DNA from: Nostoc sp. 'Lobaria pulmonaria (5183) cyanobiont'
GTDB lineage: Bacteria > Cyanobacteriota > Cyanobacteriia > Cyanobacteriales > Nostocaceae
Reading direction: 5' to 3'
Assembly: GCF_002949795.1 (NCBI RefSeq)
Contig: NZ_CP026692.1
Span: forward strand, 2,898,545-2,962,544
Length of the DNA: 64,000 nt
The notes beneath the pieces were generated by a model, which searched no databases, was not told where the DNA came from, and saw only the letters and a list, made by a program, of their open reading frames with translations. This document shows positions 53,151 through 61,585 of this stretch, piece by piece. The position numbers and the translations under genes were made by a program. Positions within the stretch are counted from its first letter, which is position 1. Each line of letters begins with the position of its first letter.

Positions 53151-53203
53151 CTTAAGAAAATATTTAAAACATTAGTTAAGAAAGTTAAGAAAGTTAAGCA
53201 AAT
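53151..53203 (-). promoter_or_regulatory. CTTAAC direct repeats upstream of the NRPS operon
   Basis: The plus strand reads AGTTAAGACACTTAAG (53151-53166) and then AGTTAAGAAAGTTAAGAAAG and one more unit (53174-53203), again with 9-bp period. The block is about 380-430 bp before the starter NRPS ATG. The rest of the 620-bp gap (52773-53394) is AT-rich, and I see no gene or clear promoter in it. Confidence 0.5.
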
Positions 53204-53394
53204 AGTATCGGCTCAATAATTCGGGGTAGCAGAAGAAATTAAGGTCAGCGAGGAACACACAGTGTCATAAAATAACGCCAGTTCGACGGGACGGAAACCG
53301 ACACCGCCAACTCGACTCACCAGTAACAACCTAGCGTGGCAAAACTTACTAGAGAAGAGTGGAAATCCTGTAATCTTGATCTTGTAGCGAAATA

Positions 53395-53563
53395 ATGGTG
53401 CAAAAACTTGGCATGAAATTGTCTAAAACCGGAGGCAACATCGTTTGAAGTACTCGATTGTGTTCAAAAAAGATGCCCCTCGTGCGGCAAAGCAATGTGG
53501 AATGAATACAATAATCCTCGACATATAAGAACGTTAAATGGGGTAGTACAACTACAGCTAAAA
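53395..53563 (+). pseudogene. Transposase relic, 5' part (split by IS)
   Basis: From ATG 53395 (MVQKLGMKLSKTGG) and, after a frameshift, CPSCGKAMWNEYNNPRHIRT and LNGVVQLQLK. The zinc-knuckle plus R-x-IRTLNG-V pattern resembles the front of the transposase-like gene at 61586. It is cut by the IS at 53564 and resumes at 55772. Confidence 0.6.
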
Positions 53564-55603
53564 CCCACATTCCGCACTTCAAAAAGTAACATAAATAAAC
53601 TACACTCACAAGCAATTCAAAACTATAGTTAAAAAAATCAAATAACAATCAAAAATAAATTATGCGCGCCAAAAATCTAGCTTTTTTATTGTATTTAAAA
53701 AGCTAGTAAGACAACAATATTTAATTGAATTTTTTCAATCAGTTATGAAAACACAAGACTATACAATAGTGAATTAGAGATTTTAAAACTAAGACAATAA
53801 ATAATACTTTTGACAAGCTGTAGGCAGGAATTGTAAGATTCGACAACGTTCCTCAGTCAAGTTAAGAATCCTATAAATTCCTTGTGTAATCAGAAAATGA
53901 ATCCCTTGAAAACATTGAAATATCCAACGCAAAGTAGGGGATTCTGTGGATTTATTCAGTTGATTTTTAACTGTCGCTTTTCGGGTCTTTAACGAGGTTC
54001 TTAATTGTCTTTGTCCCAGATTATAAACCAAAAGAGACAATGCCATTAACATCATCATTGTCTCTATTCTTTCTGGATTTTTCACAAAAAGACTATCGGC
54101 GAAAAATAACGGGTCTTTGATAAATCTAAATCCTCTTTCTGTAGATTGCTGTTCTTTATATATTCTCAATATTTCTCTGGATTCTAATTCGGTTGTCTTT
54201 AAAATATTCGTTGCTAAAATAAATCGACCACAAGAGTTTTGATTTTGGCTGATTAGCTCCTGATCTTCTATGACTTTACCTCCTAATTTATAAACTCCTG
54301 TCTGCCTTTTATTTAATCTCTCGGTAATTTCTAAATCTGATATTTTATGATATTTTAGTTTGGCTACTAACTCTTGAATTTTTAATTCCGCTAAAGATTC
54401 TTGTTCAAATTCTTCTTGTGCTAACTTCACAAGCTGGTTACTAATTTTTAGGAACTCTTCTTGGATTTTTTGGGTTAGTTTCTTTAAGTCTGCTTTTTTT
54501 CTCTCTGCACTTTCTACTAATAACCATCTTTGCTCTATTCCTCCATAAGATACTTTTGATTCTTGATAGCTATATCCTTTGATGTCACTTGGTTTCAGTT
54601 CTTTACTTGTGAAGGCTTTAACTAAATTTTTGGCTTTTTTAATGGATAACGGTACTCGACTTATCCATTTCATATTCGACATTAATTTTAAATTACTTTC
54701 ACTATATAATGCACTATCAGCAACCATTATACTTTCAAAATCTATTTGTTTTTCATACTCCACCAGGATTTGAGCGAATACTGCTTTATCTGATTCATTT
54801 CCTGATGCTCCTCTAAAAAATAAAGGTATATCTCCATCACTACTTACTATTAAATCTAATATACATTGTTTTAAGTCTGGTCTATGGTCACGAGAATATG
54901 CCTGTGTGATTATAATAGGATTTACTCGGCTTATTCCTGATTCTTTTTCTAGATTATTTGGGTAATTATTATACTTTCCATGTAAATGCAATGATGTTGA
55001 ATCTAAATGGGAATACTTAGTTGATACTCCATATTTCTTGACTACTTCTAATGCAATTGTTAGAAATAATTTTGTTAATCCATATTTGTACAGCTTATCC
55101 ATTACTCTGCCTATTTTATCATCATTTAAATCCTCTGCTTTAATCCCTGAACCCAATAAATGCTCTATTGCTTTATCTTCAAAAAATTGAGAAAATAAAT
55201 ACAATGGCCTCGACACAAAACCTAGTCCGTTAAGAATGATTGCTTTGACTACTTCTCCTGTATTAACTTTCTCTCTACTATCTATTAAAAATATCTCATT
55301 GAGTTTTTCTCCTATTCCTATCTCATCTATTATTCCTGCTATTATTCCTAAGTGATCTAAGTTTTTACTCTCCAACTCTTCTTTTTGGTAATTCATATTT
55401 TAGGGTATTTTTATTTAATTCAGGCTCATTTTCTCATTTTTGTTCCTGAATTTATTGTCAATACCTTATGAATTTCCATTTCTTGGCACTTTTTATACTA
55501 CTATGTATATTTGCTACTTATTTAGATAAGTGTTTATATTTAAGCTATTTTTGCTACTTATTTTACCGATACTCGTACTACAAAATGAAGTGCGGAATGT
55601 GGG
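53564..55603 (-). mobile_element. IS1634-like insertion sequence (2040 bp)
   Basis: The left end is CCCACATTCCGCACTTC at 53564 and the right end GAAGTGCGGAATGTGGG at 55603, perfect inverted repeats. One transposase gene lies within. Beyond the right end there is an extra 162-bp inverted copy of the left end (55604-55765). The direct repeat CTAAAA lies outside the whole array (53558-53563 and 55766-55771), so IS plus extra end moved, or were rearranged, as one unit. Confidence 0.85.
53789..55396 (-). CDS. IS1634-family transposase
   Basis: This encodes 535 residues. The N-terminal DUF4277-like region contains IDEIGIGEKLNEIF and LNDDKIGRVMDKLYKYG. The catalytic residues are Asp in YSHLDSTSLHLHGKY, Asp in IMVADSALYSESNL and Glu in STERGFRFIKDP, the IS1634 arrangement. 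The frame is intact and the length normal, so it may be active. A charged helical insertion (EERKK-rich, ~300-370) separates the last two acids, as is usual in the family. Confidence 0.9.
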   Translation of the reverse strand: MNYQKEELESKNLDHLGIIAGIIDEIGIGEKLNEIFLIDSREKVNTGEVVKAIILNGLGFVSRPLYLFSQFFEDKAIEHLLGSGIKAEDLNDDKIGRVMDKLYKYGLTKLFLTIALEVVKKYGVSTKYSHLDSTSLHLHGKYNNYPNNLEKESGISRVNPIIITQAYSRDHRPDLKQCILDLIVSSDGDIPLFFRGASGNESDKAVFAQILVEYEKQIDFESIMVADSALYSESNLKLMSNMKWISRVPLSIKKAKNLVKAFTSKELKPSDIKGYSYQESKVSYGGIEQRWLLVESAERKKADLKKLTQKIQEEFLKISNQLVKLAQEEFEQESLAELKIQELVAKLKYHKISDLEITERLNKRQTGVYKLGGKVIEDQELISQNQNSCGRFILATNILKTTELESREILRIYKEQQSTERGFRFIKDPLFFADSLFVKNPERIETMMMLMALSLLVYNLGQRQLRTSLKTRKATVKNQLNKSTESPTLRWIFQCFQGIHFLITQGIYRILNLTEERCRILQFLPTACQKYYLLS

Positions 55604-55765
55604 ATTAAATATTGTTGTCTTACTAGCTTTTTAAATACAATAAAAAAGCTAGATTTTTGGCGCGCATAATTTATTTTTGATTGTTATTTGATTTTTTTAA
55701 CTATAGTTTTGAATTGCTTGTGAGTGTAGTTTATTTATGTTACTTTTTGAAGTGCGAAATGTGGG
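55604..55765. repeat. 162-bp inverted copy of the IS left end
   Basis: This is the reverse complement of 53564-53725 with at least one mismatch (at the terminal CCCACATTTCGC versus CCCACATTCCGC). Together they give the element 162-bp terminal inverted repeats. It begins exactly one base after the normal right IS end and stops at the CTAAAA target duplication. Confidence 0.9.
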
Positions 55766-55771
55766 CTAAAA

Positions 55772-56023
55772 ATTCGTCAATGTCAAAATAAGTCATGTCT
55801 GTGGTATAAAAAAGCATATCGACCAGAGCAAGAAGGGTCACTCGCTCTACCACAGAACGAATTTGGTTTGGATGTGATTTTATAAGGAGCATTACGCTAC
55901 CAGGAACATAGAAGTGTTCCTCAAATACACACTCACCTTGAATTAAAGGGTATATGTATCAGTCAACGAACGATCACGCACCTAATTGACAGATATGACG
56001 AGTTACTTTCTTTATGGCTATAA
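55772..56023 (+). pseudogene. Transposase relic, 3' part (after IS)
   Basis: This continues the relic at 53395-53563: IRQCQNKSCLWYKKAYRPEQ, then EFGLDVIL, an in-frame TAA, GALRYQEHRSVPQIHTHLEL and ISQRTITHLIDRYDELL, ending at a stop. The order C-x4-C, then YGLDV, then a helical H/R-rich segment parallels residues ~65-140 of the product of 61586. Dead by stop codons. Confidence 0.6.
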
Positions 56024-56072
56024 GGATGTTTCAAGGGTTTGAGCCTACTTTTTTCCTTAACCAAACAGTATT

Positions 56073-56118
56073 CCTGTCTTAACTATCTCAAAAATTTACT
56101 TAAATGTCTTAACTTTCC
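56073..56118 (-). promoter_or_regulatory. AGTTAAGACA repeats on the far side of the transposon block
   Basis: On the minus strand GGAAAGTTAAGACATTTAAG (56099-56118) and AGTTAAGACAGG (56073-56084) repeat the same motif seen before the NRPS operon and the microviridin precursor. The stretch from 56024 to 56833 otherwise holds no gene I can support, only an interspersed repeat around 56400-56460. Confidence 0.4.
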
Positions 56119-56833
56119 TTGATTTTTATTTTTAGCTAAGAGAAGATAAGTCTGCACATGATAGAGCAATCGACTTTGGCACTATCTATTGAGCGATTAT
56201 TATTTAGCTATCTAAAAATATATAATTTTTTCTCAAAAAAATTGCTTTCTTCATAGGCTTATTTAGCTGTCATTTTCCACTACACATCTGCTGTGAAAAT
56301 TATGAAATATATTGATTTAAATTCTCGTTTCCATTGGCAATAAGTAGATGAACTTAATTAAATACAAAATGCTTTTTTACTAACTATGGCAGGCATAATG
56401 CCCACCCCACAAAACAATTAACCTCTTATGGGGTATGGGGTAGGCGTCTCGCTTGTCCTGTTTTCACGTTATTTATGTCCATCTACTCATTACGACGCTT
56501 TATTTACTAATTAAGACAAGTTGATTGAGTAATAATTATATGTTGCCATTGCTAAAAATATCAACCTGGATTTATCAAATTTCACTTCAACACCGCAATG
56601 AAAAAGAAGTAAGTGGAATGATTGAGAAAGCTCGGCATATAGCATTAAATCTAGAGATCAGCTATTTTCTGAGAGTGATAAAACAGGGCGATCGGCATCG
56701 GAGAATCCAAGGAGAGATAAGACACTTAAAACTTAAGTAACAGTAAAAATAATGAGCATAATAGTGAAATTATATCAGAATATTGTTGTGGTTAAATGTT
56801 GTATTGGTTATAAAAGTACAAGTATCCCTATTT

Positions 56834-58012
56834 ATGGAAATTGACTTGGCTATGAGATATCAGGTCGGTGGTAGCCTGAAGTATGATGACTCTACATATA
56901 TTGTCCGTCAAGCAGACGAACAACTTTATACTGGATTAAAAACAGGAGATTTTTGTTATGTCTTCAAGTGCCACCAAATAGGCAAATCATCTCTACTACA
57001 CCAGACTATTCATCATTTAGAAAAAGAAAATCATATATGTGTTTATCTGAATTTAGCTCTATTAGGTACTAATCAAATTACACCTATACAATGGTATAAG
57101 GACATTATTTTCAGCTTGTTTCACAAGTTAAATCTGACAGAGCGAATCAACTTTGAAAGTTGGTGGGAGCAACAATCAGAGCTTGATCCTGTACAACGAC
57201 TGTATAAATTTGTTGAACAGGTGTTGCTGAGAAAAGTCCAAAATAATCGCATTTTCATCTTTATCGATAATATTAATAGCGTGCTAAGTTTGAATTTTCC
57301 GGTCAACGATTTTTTGATCTGGATTCGTTACTGTTATGAGCAGCAAGCACACAACCCAAGTTTTCAACGCTTGGTTTTTGCTTTGTTTGGTGTAGCTAGT
57401 CCATCTAACCTAATTGTTGATCGACATCGAAATCCCTTTAAGATTGGTCAAGCAATTAAGTTATGTGACTTTCAATTACATGAAGCTATGCTCCTACTTG
57501 AAGGTTTAGAAGAAGTAGTCACCCAGCCACAGGCAATATTGCAGTATATTATTCATTGGACAAGAGGACAGCCGTTTCTCACGCAAAAGCTTTGTCAGTT
57601 AGTTGTGCAAGTTGCTTTGGAAAATTATAAAAGAACGATTACTATACCGAACGGTGCTGAAGGATATTGGATAGAACAATTGGTGCGATCGCGCATTATT
57701 CAACATTGGGAATTCCAAGATGAACCTGAACACCTCCGTACCATAAGAGATCGCTTACTTTTTGACGAACACAAAGCAGGAAAGTTATTAAAAATTTATC
57801 AACAGGTGTTACAAGTAGAGGAACTAAGGAATAGGAACCCGATAGAGAACTTGATACCAGCCGATAATAGTGAAGAACAGACGCAACTATTGCTATCTGG
57901 TTTGATAGGAAATTATAACGGCTATCTGAGAGTTAAAAATCCGATCTACCGGAGTGTTTTTACTCCTCAATGGATATCAAGACAGTTAGAAAATCTTCCC
58001 TTTTCTTGGTAG
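56834..58012 (+). CDS. AAA_35/STAND-like NTPase with altered Walker B
   Basis: This encodes 392 residues from MEIDLAMRYQVGGSL; starts at 56783 and 56852 are alternatives, and family members usually begin at MRYQVGGSL (56852). Walker A is CHQIGKSSLL (~46-55), Walker B IFIFIDNINSVL with Asn where the catalytic acid normally follows Asp. Further family blocks are ALFGVASPSNLI, GQPFLTQKLCQL and DEPEHLRTIRDRLLFDE. In many cyanobacterial proteins this domain is followed by WD40 or other effector modules; here the protein stops after the helical region (NPIYRSVFTPQW). It may bind nucleotide without hydrolysis and act as partner of the paralogue at 60337. Confidence 0.8.
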   Translation: MEIDLAMRYQVGGSLKYDDSTYIVRQADEQLYTGLKTGDFCYVFKCHQIGKSSLLHQTIHHLEKENHICVYLNLALLGTNQITPIQWYKDIIFSLFHKLNLTERINFESWWEQQSELDPVQRLYKFVEQVLLRKVQNNRIFIFIDNINSVLSLNFPVNDFLIWIRYCYEQQAHNPSFQRLVFALFGVASPSNLIVDRHRNPFKIGQAIKLCDFQLHEAMLLLEGLEEVVTQPQAILQYIIHWTRGQPFLTQKLCQLVVQVALENYKRTITIPNGAEGYWIEQLVRSRIIQHWEFQDEPEHLRTIRDRLLFDEHKAGKLLKIYQQVLQVEELRNRNPIENLIPADNSEEQTQLLLSGLIGNYNGYLRVKNPIYRSVFTPQWISRQLENLPFSW

Positions 58013-58370
58013 AAGCTAGTAATCAGAATACATCTGTTAGGCAAGTTCTGCATTGCTTGTATACTAAAAAAGTATAAAATACTACTAAATTATACACCAT
58101 ATACTCGTATATCTTTGGACTTTGCTTGTGCATAATTTCTGCCAATTTTTCAACCAAGTCTTGATTACAAGTAGTTACACAACTATAAATACTAAGTATT
58201 TATAGTTTTACTAAAGCGATAATATTTTTGCTACACTCAACAAAAAGTCACAAATTATACAAGCTAAAAATATTACATTATTTAATCATATTTGTACAAA
58301 TTTAGGTAAATACAAGGACTTCATTTCTTCAGAGAGTTTTTGCAAGACTACCATTAAAACACCGAGTGAA

Positions 58371-58397
58371 AAAGTAGGAAAAGTAGGAAAAGTAGGA
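58371..58397. repeat. Three tandem AAAGTAGGA units
   Basis: This is an exact 9-bp tandem triplication about 195 bp upstream of the gene at 58592. The surrounding gap (58013-58591) is AT-rich, and I see no gene in it. Confidence 0.8.
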
Positions 58398-58591
58398 TAA
58401 ATAGATAATTGATGTTAGTGTCTACTATCAAGCTAATATAATGTAAATTAGTTGATTAGAGTTCCTATGGATTTTACAAAAAATAAAAGAAGACTGTATC
58501 AAAAATTGCTACGCTAAATTCCAGTTTCAGTAGGTAAATAGAAAAAAGTATTGCTTGTAAAACTCATTTATAATACATATCTGGAACAGCA

Positions 58592-60007
58592 ATGTATAAA
58601 AATAAACGCACACGAGGAGTTGTACTAACTTCCACAGGAATTAAACGGTTACAATCAGCAATTCTTTCTGTGGAGATAGTAGAAAATAAAGGCGAACACT
58701 TGAGTTTAGAAAAAATAAGCTCGCGCATTCATGTTTCTAGTAGAACTTTGAGTAAATTATGGTCTTTAAGTGAAAGTGTAGATCAAAAAACTATAAAACT
58801 CTGCTTTAGCGCTTTTAATCTAGAATTACACAGCGAAGACTACACCATAGTCAATAAAGCAAATGAGACTGAAACATCTGAATTATTGTCTATTACAAAT
58901 ATAGAAGAAAATTTATCTCAACGTTCCGAATTAACCTCATTTGTCGAAGAACATCACACACAAACTGAACAGATAGAAAATCTTTGGTCATACCCGGATG
59001 GCCCCGTACCTTTAGATTCTCACTTTTATATTGAACGTCCTCCACTAGAGAGAAAAGTTTATCGGGAAATAACTACTGGTGGCTGCGTGATTCGGATTAG
59101 GTCTCCCAAACAGATGGGTAAAAGTTCTCTTGTGTTGCGGCTTTGTGCCTTTGCACACAAACTTGGGTATCAGACTGTGAATCTGAATTGCTACCAATTC
59201 GATAGTGAGTGTCTAACTGATTTAAATCAACTGTTGCGTCGTCTTTGCTGGAAAATTGCAACAGGGTTAGGTATTGACCCCAACCTCAAGGAAAAGTGGA
59301 ATGAAGAAATTGGCTACAACTTGAGTAGCGGCTTGTATTTAGAAAACTATTTGCTCGATCAATGTCAAAGCCCAGTGGTTTTAGTGTTGAATGAAGTTGA
59401 CCGTTTTTTTGAATATCCTTACATTTGCCAAGATTTTTTTGCTTTGTTGCGGTCATGGTGTGAGGAAGCACGACACAATCCCAACTGGCAAAAGCTGAGG
59501 TTAATAATGGTTTACTCAACCGAAGACTACATCTCTATGGATATTAACCTCTCTCCTTTTAATATTGGTCTACCTATTCGTCTGAATGATTTTACTCAAC
59601 CACAAGTAGAAGATTTAGCTAGGCGGTATGGTTTAGACTCGTTTAAAGCTAAAGATTTTGCCAAACTGATGTCATTAGTAGGAGGACATCCAGCACTAAT
59701 TCAGATTAGTTTGTACTATCTTTGCTCTCAAGAAATGACCCTACAAGAAATAATAGAGGATGCGATCGCCAGTGGTGGCATCTACCGATATCATTTATGG
59801 CGACACTGGCTCAAACTGCAAGAAAATCCTAGACTGGCAAAGACCTTTGCTGAAATTCTGGCAGCAAAGCAAGATATTTCTCTTAATCCTATTGACACTT
59901 ACAAGCTTGAAGGTTTGGGATTAATTCGCTTTGAGAGCGATCGCATCTTACCGCGTTGCGAACTCTACCGCGCCTATTTTGCAAAACAGCTATCGACAAT
60001 TGTTTGA
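58592..60007 (+). CDS. N-terminal HTH-like domain plus AAA_35 NTPase
   Basis: This encodes 471 residues. The first ~100 (GVVLTSTGIKRLQSAI, LEKISSRIHVSSRTLSKLW) resemble a helix-turn-helix domain found at the front of cyanobacterial AAA_35 and related signalling NTPases. The NTPase core runs from ~150 (YIERPPLERKVYREI), with Walker A PKQMGKSSLV, Walker B VVLVLNEVDRFF, and GLPIRLNDFT and GGHPALIQISLYYL blocks. It ends after a winged-helix-like segment without an effector domain. It differs from both neighbours in being a distinct subtype. Ligand and output are unknown; STAND-type switches in defence or stress signalling are the usual context. Confidence 0.8.
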   Translation: MYKNKRTRGVVLTSTGIKRLQSAILSVEIVENKGEHLSLEKISSRIHVSSRTLSKLWSLSESVDQKTIKLCFSAFNLELHSEDYTIVNKANETETSELLSITNIEENLSQRSELTSFVEEHHTQTEQIENLWSYPDGPVPLDSHFYIERPPLERKVYREITTGGCVIRIRSPKQMGKSSLVLRLCAFAHKLGYQTVNLNCYQFDSECLTDLNQLLRRLCWKIATGLGIDPNLKEKWNEEIGYNLSSGLYLENYLLDQCQSPVVLVLNEVDRFFEYPYICQDFFALLRSWCEEARHNPNWQKLRLIMVYSTEDYISMDINLSPFNIGLPIRLNDFTQPQVEDLARRYGLDSFKAKDFAKLMSLVGGHPALIQISLYYLCSQEMTLQEIIEDAIASGGIYRYHLWRHWLKLQENPRLAKTFAEILAAKQDISLNPIDTYKLEGLGLIRFESDRILPRCELYRAYFAKQLSTIV

Positions 60008-60336
60008 TAGAGCAACACTTTTGGCACTGACTCATTATCAAGTACCGCGTAGGCGCAGCCCAACCTAGGCATCGCAGGATGTGGAGAATATTTAAATGCA
60101 TCTATACCAATAGTAAGACATCAGCAATTTTGCGAGGGATTTAATGGTTAAACACTAATTAAAAATCTGGGCAATAACTCTTTCATTACTAGAACACTTT
60201 GGTGAGAATAAATTATTGCTGCTGACGCTAACAAAAGCCAAGCCTGAAAAATATCTTATATTCAGCGTGTTTTTTGCAAGATATTAAAGGTTCCTCTTAG
60301 CCAAGAAGAAATTGAAATTTGTGGTTTTTACAAGAG

Positions 60337-61539
60337 ATGAAATATCAAGTAGGGGGTAGTCTCCGCAGTGACGACCCCACATACGTTACGCGTCAGGCAG
60401 ATGAACAAGTCTATGCCAGTTTGAAAGCTGGCAATTTCTGTTATGTCTTCAACTCCCGTCAGATGGGCAAGTCATCGTTACTACAACGCACAAGTTATCG
60501 TCTTAAAGAAGAAGGGCATAGTTGTGTTTACTTAGATATGACTCGCTTGGGTATTGAAGATACTACACCAGATCAATGGTACAAAGGCATTATTATCAGC
60601 TTATTATATAGTTTAAAATTAGCGTCACAAATTGACTTTCAGCATTGGTGGGAAATGCAAGCAGGTATTTCCTCAGTGCAAAAACTACAGCTATTTGTTG
60701 AAGATATCTTACTACCAAATCTCAAAAGTGATTCTCTGCGAGACGGCAAAGCCAAATGCATTTTCATATTTATTGATGAGATTGATAGCCTGCTAAGTTT
60801 AAGTTTCCCAATTAACGACTTTTTTGCTTGGATTCGTCAGTGCTATAATCTACGGCCGCATAACTCAAACTTTGAACGCTTGGGATTTGCACTATTTGGT
60901 GTAGCTAGTCCCTCCGACTTGATTGCTGATAAACGCCGCACGCCCTTTAACCTTGGTAAAGCAATTGAGTTACAGGGCTTTGGATTGGATGAGGCCACGC
61001 CCTTGCTTCTAGGATTAGAAGAAGTAGTCAGTCAACCACAAGCAATACTGCAAGAGGTTATTTATTGGACAGGCGGACAACCCTTTCTGACACAAAAACT
61101 CTGTGACTTAATTACTCAAGTAGCCTTTGAAACTAGAGGGAAGATTACCCTGCCTCCAGGTATAGAAGTATTGTGGGTAGAGCAATTAGTGCTTAAGCAG
61201 ATTATTCAAAATTGGCAGTCACAAGACGAACCCGAACATTTGCGTACTATTCGCGATCGCCTCTTATTCGACGAACAACAGGCAGGGCGGTTGTTGGGTA
61301 TTTATCAACAGGTATTGCTTGCAGAAGATGCTATTGAGCAGGGGAGCAGGGGAGCAAGGGGGCAGGCGAGCGGCGGAGAAGAGTTTTCCTCTTTGCCTCT
61401 TCATTCTGTTCCAAGTGATGATAGTCGAGAACAGACACAACTGTTATTGTCCGGTTTAGTAGAGAGACATAACGGCTATCTCAAAATTAAAAATCCTATC
61501 TATCGGAATGTTTTTAATGCCCAATCCCTGACTGTCTAA
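60337..61539 (+). CDS. AAA_35/STAND-like NTPase
   Basis: This encodes 400 residues from MKYQVGGSLRSDD, the family's standard start; the frame opens six codons earlier. Walker A is SRQMGKSSLL, Walker B IFIFIDEIDSLL (intact Asp-Glu), then ALFGVASPSDLIAD, GGQPFLTQKLCDL and PEHLRTIRDRLLFDE. It is a clear paralogue of the gene at 56834 over the full length. Near residue 335 a repeat-derived stretch (EQGSRGARGQASGGEE) is inserted in frame. It ends at NPIYRNVFNAQSLTV without a WD40 or other effector module. The frameshifted transposase-like gene follows 46 bp downstream. Confidence 0.85.
   Translation: MKYQVGGSLRSDDPTYVTRQADEQVYASLKAGNFCYVFNSRQMGKSSLLQRTSYRLKEEGHSCVYLDMTRLGIEDTTPDQWYKGIIISLLYSLKLASQIDFQHWWEMQAGISSVQKLQLFVEDILLPNLKSDSLRDGKAKCIFIFIDEIDSLLSLSFPINDFFAWIRQCYNLRPHNSNFERLGFALFGVASPSDLIADKRRTPFNLGKAIELQGFGLDEATPLLLGLEEVVSQPQAILQEVIYWTGGQPFLTQKLCDLITQVAFETRGKITLPPGIEVLWVEQLVLKQIIQNWQSQDEPEHLRTIRDRLLFDEQQAGRLLGIYQQVLLAEDAIEQGSRGARGQASGGEEFSSLPLHSVPSDDSREQTQLLLSGLVERHNGYLKIKNPIYRNVFNAQSLTV
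61336..61385. repeat. In-frame GGGGAGCA-type repeat in AAA gene
   Basis: GAGCAGGGGAGCAGGGGAGC and the following AAGGGGGCAGGCGAGCGGCG form a short imperfect tandem repeat typical of Nostoc intergenic DNA, here within the reading frame. The paralogue at 56834-58012 has a shorter non-repetitive segment at this place. Confidence 0.75.
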
Positions 61540-61585
61540 TGAGTGTTGTAAGGTAAAAAGAGCACCTACCAGCAGTAAAAACTTC

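Noticed and set aside
56525..56740. 71-codon plus-strand open frame before the first AAA gene
   Set aside because: It starts with TTG without a ribosome binding site, has no recognisable domain, and its end overlaps the TTAAG motif block.
56159..60040. Similar GATAGAGCAA...TTTGGCACT strings near 56160 and 60006
   Set aside because: Only two short imperfect matches on the same strand, without clear element ends; no basis for a mobile unit.
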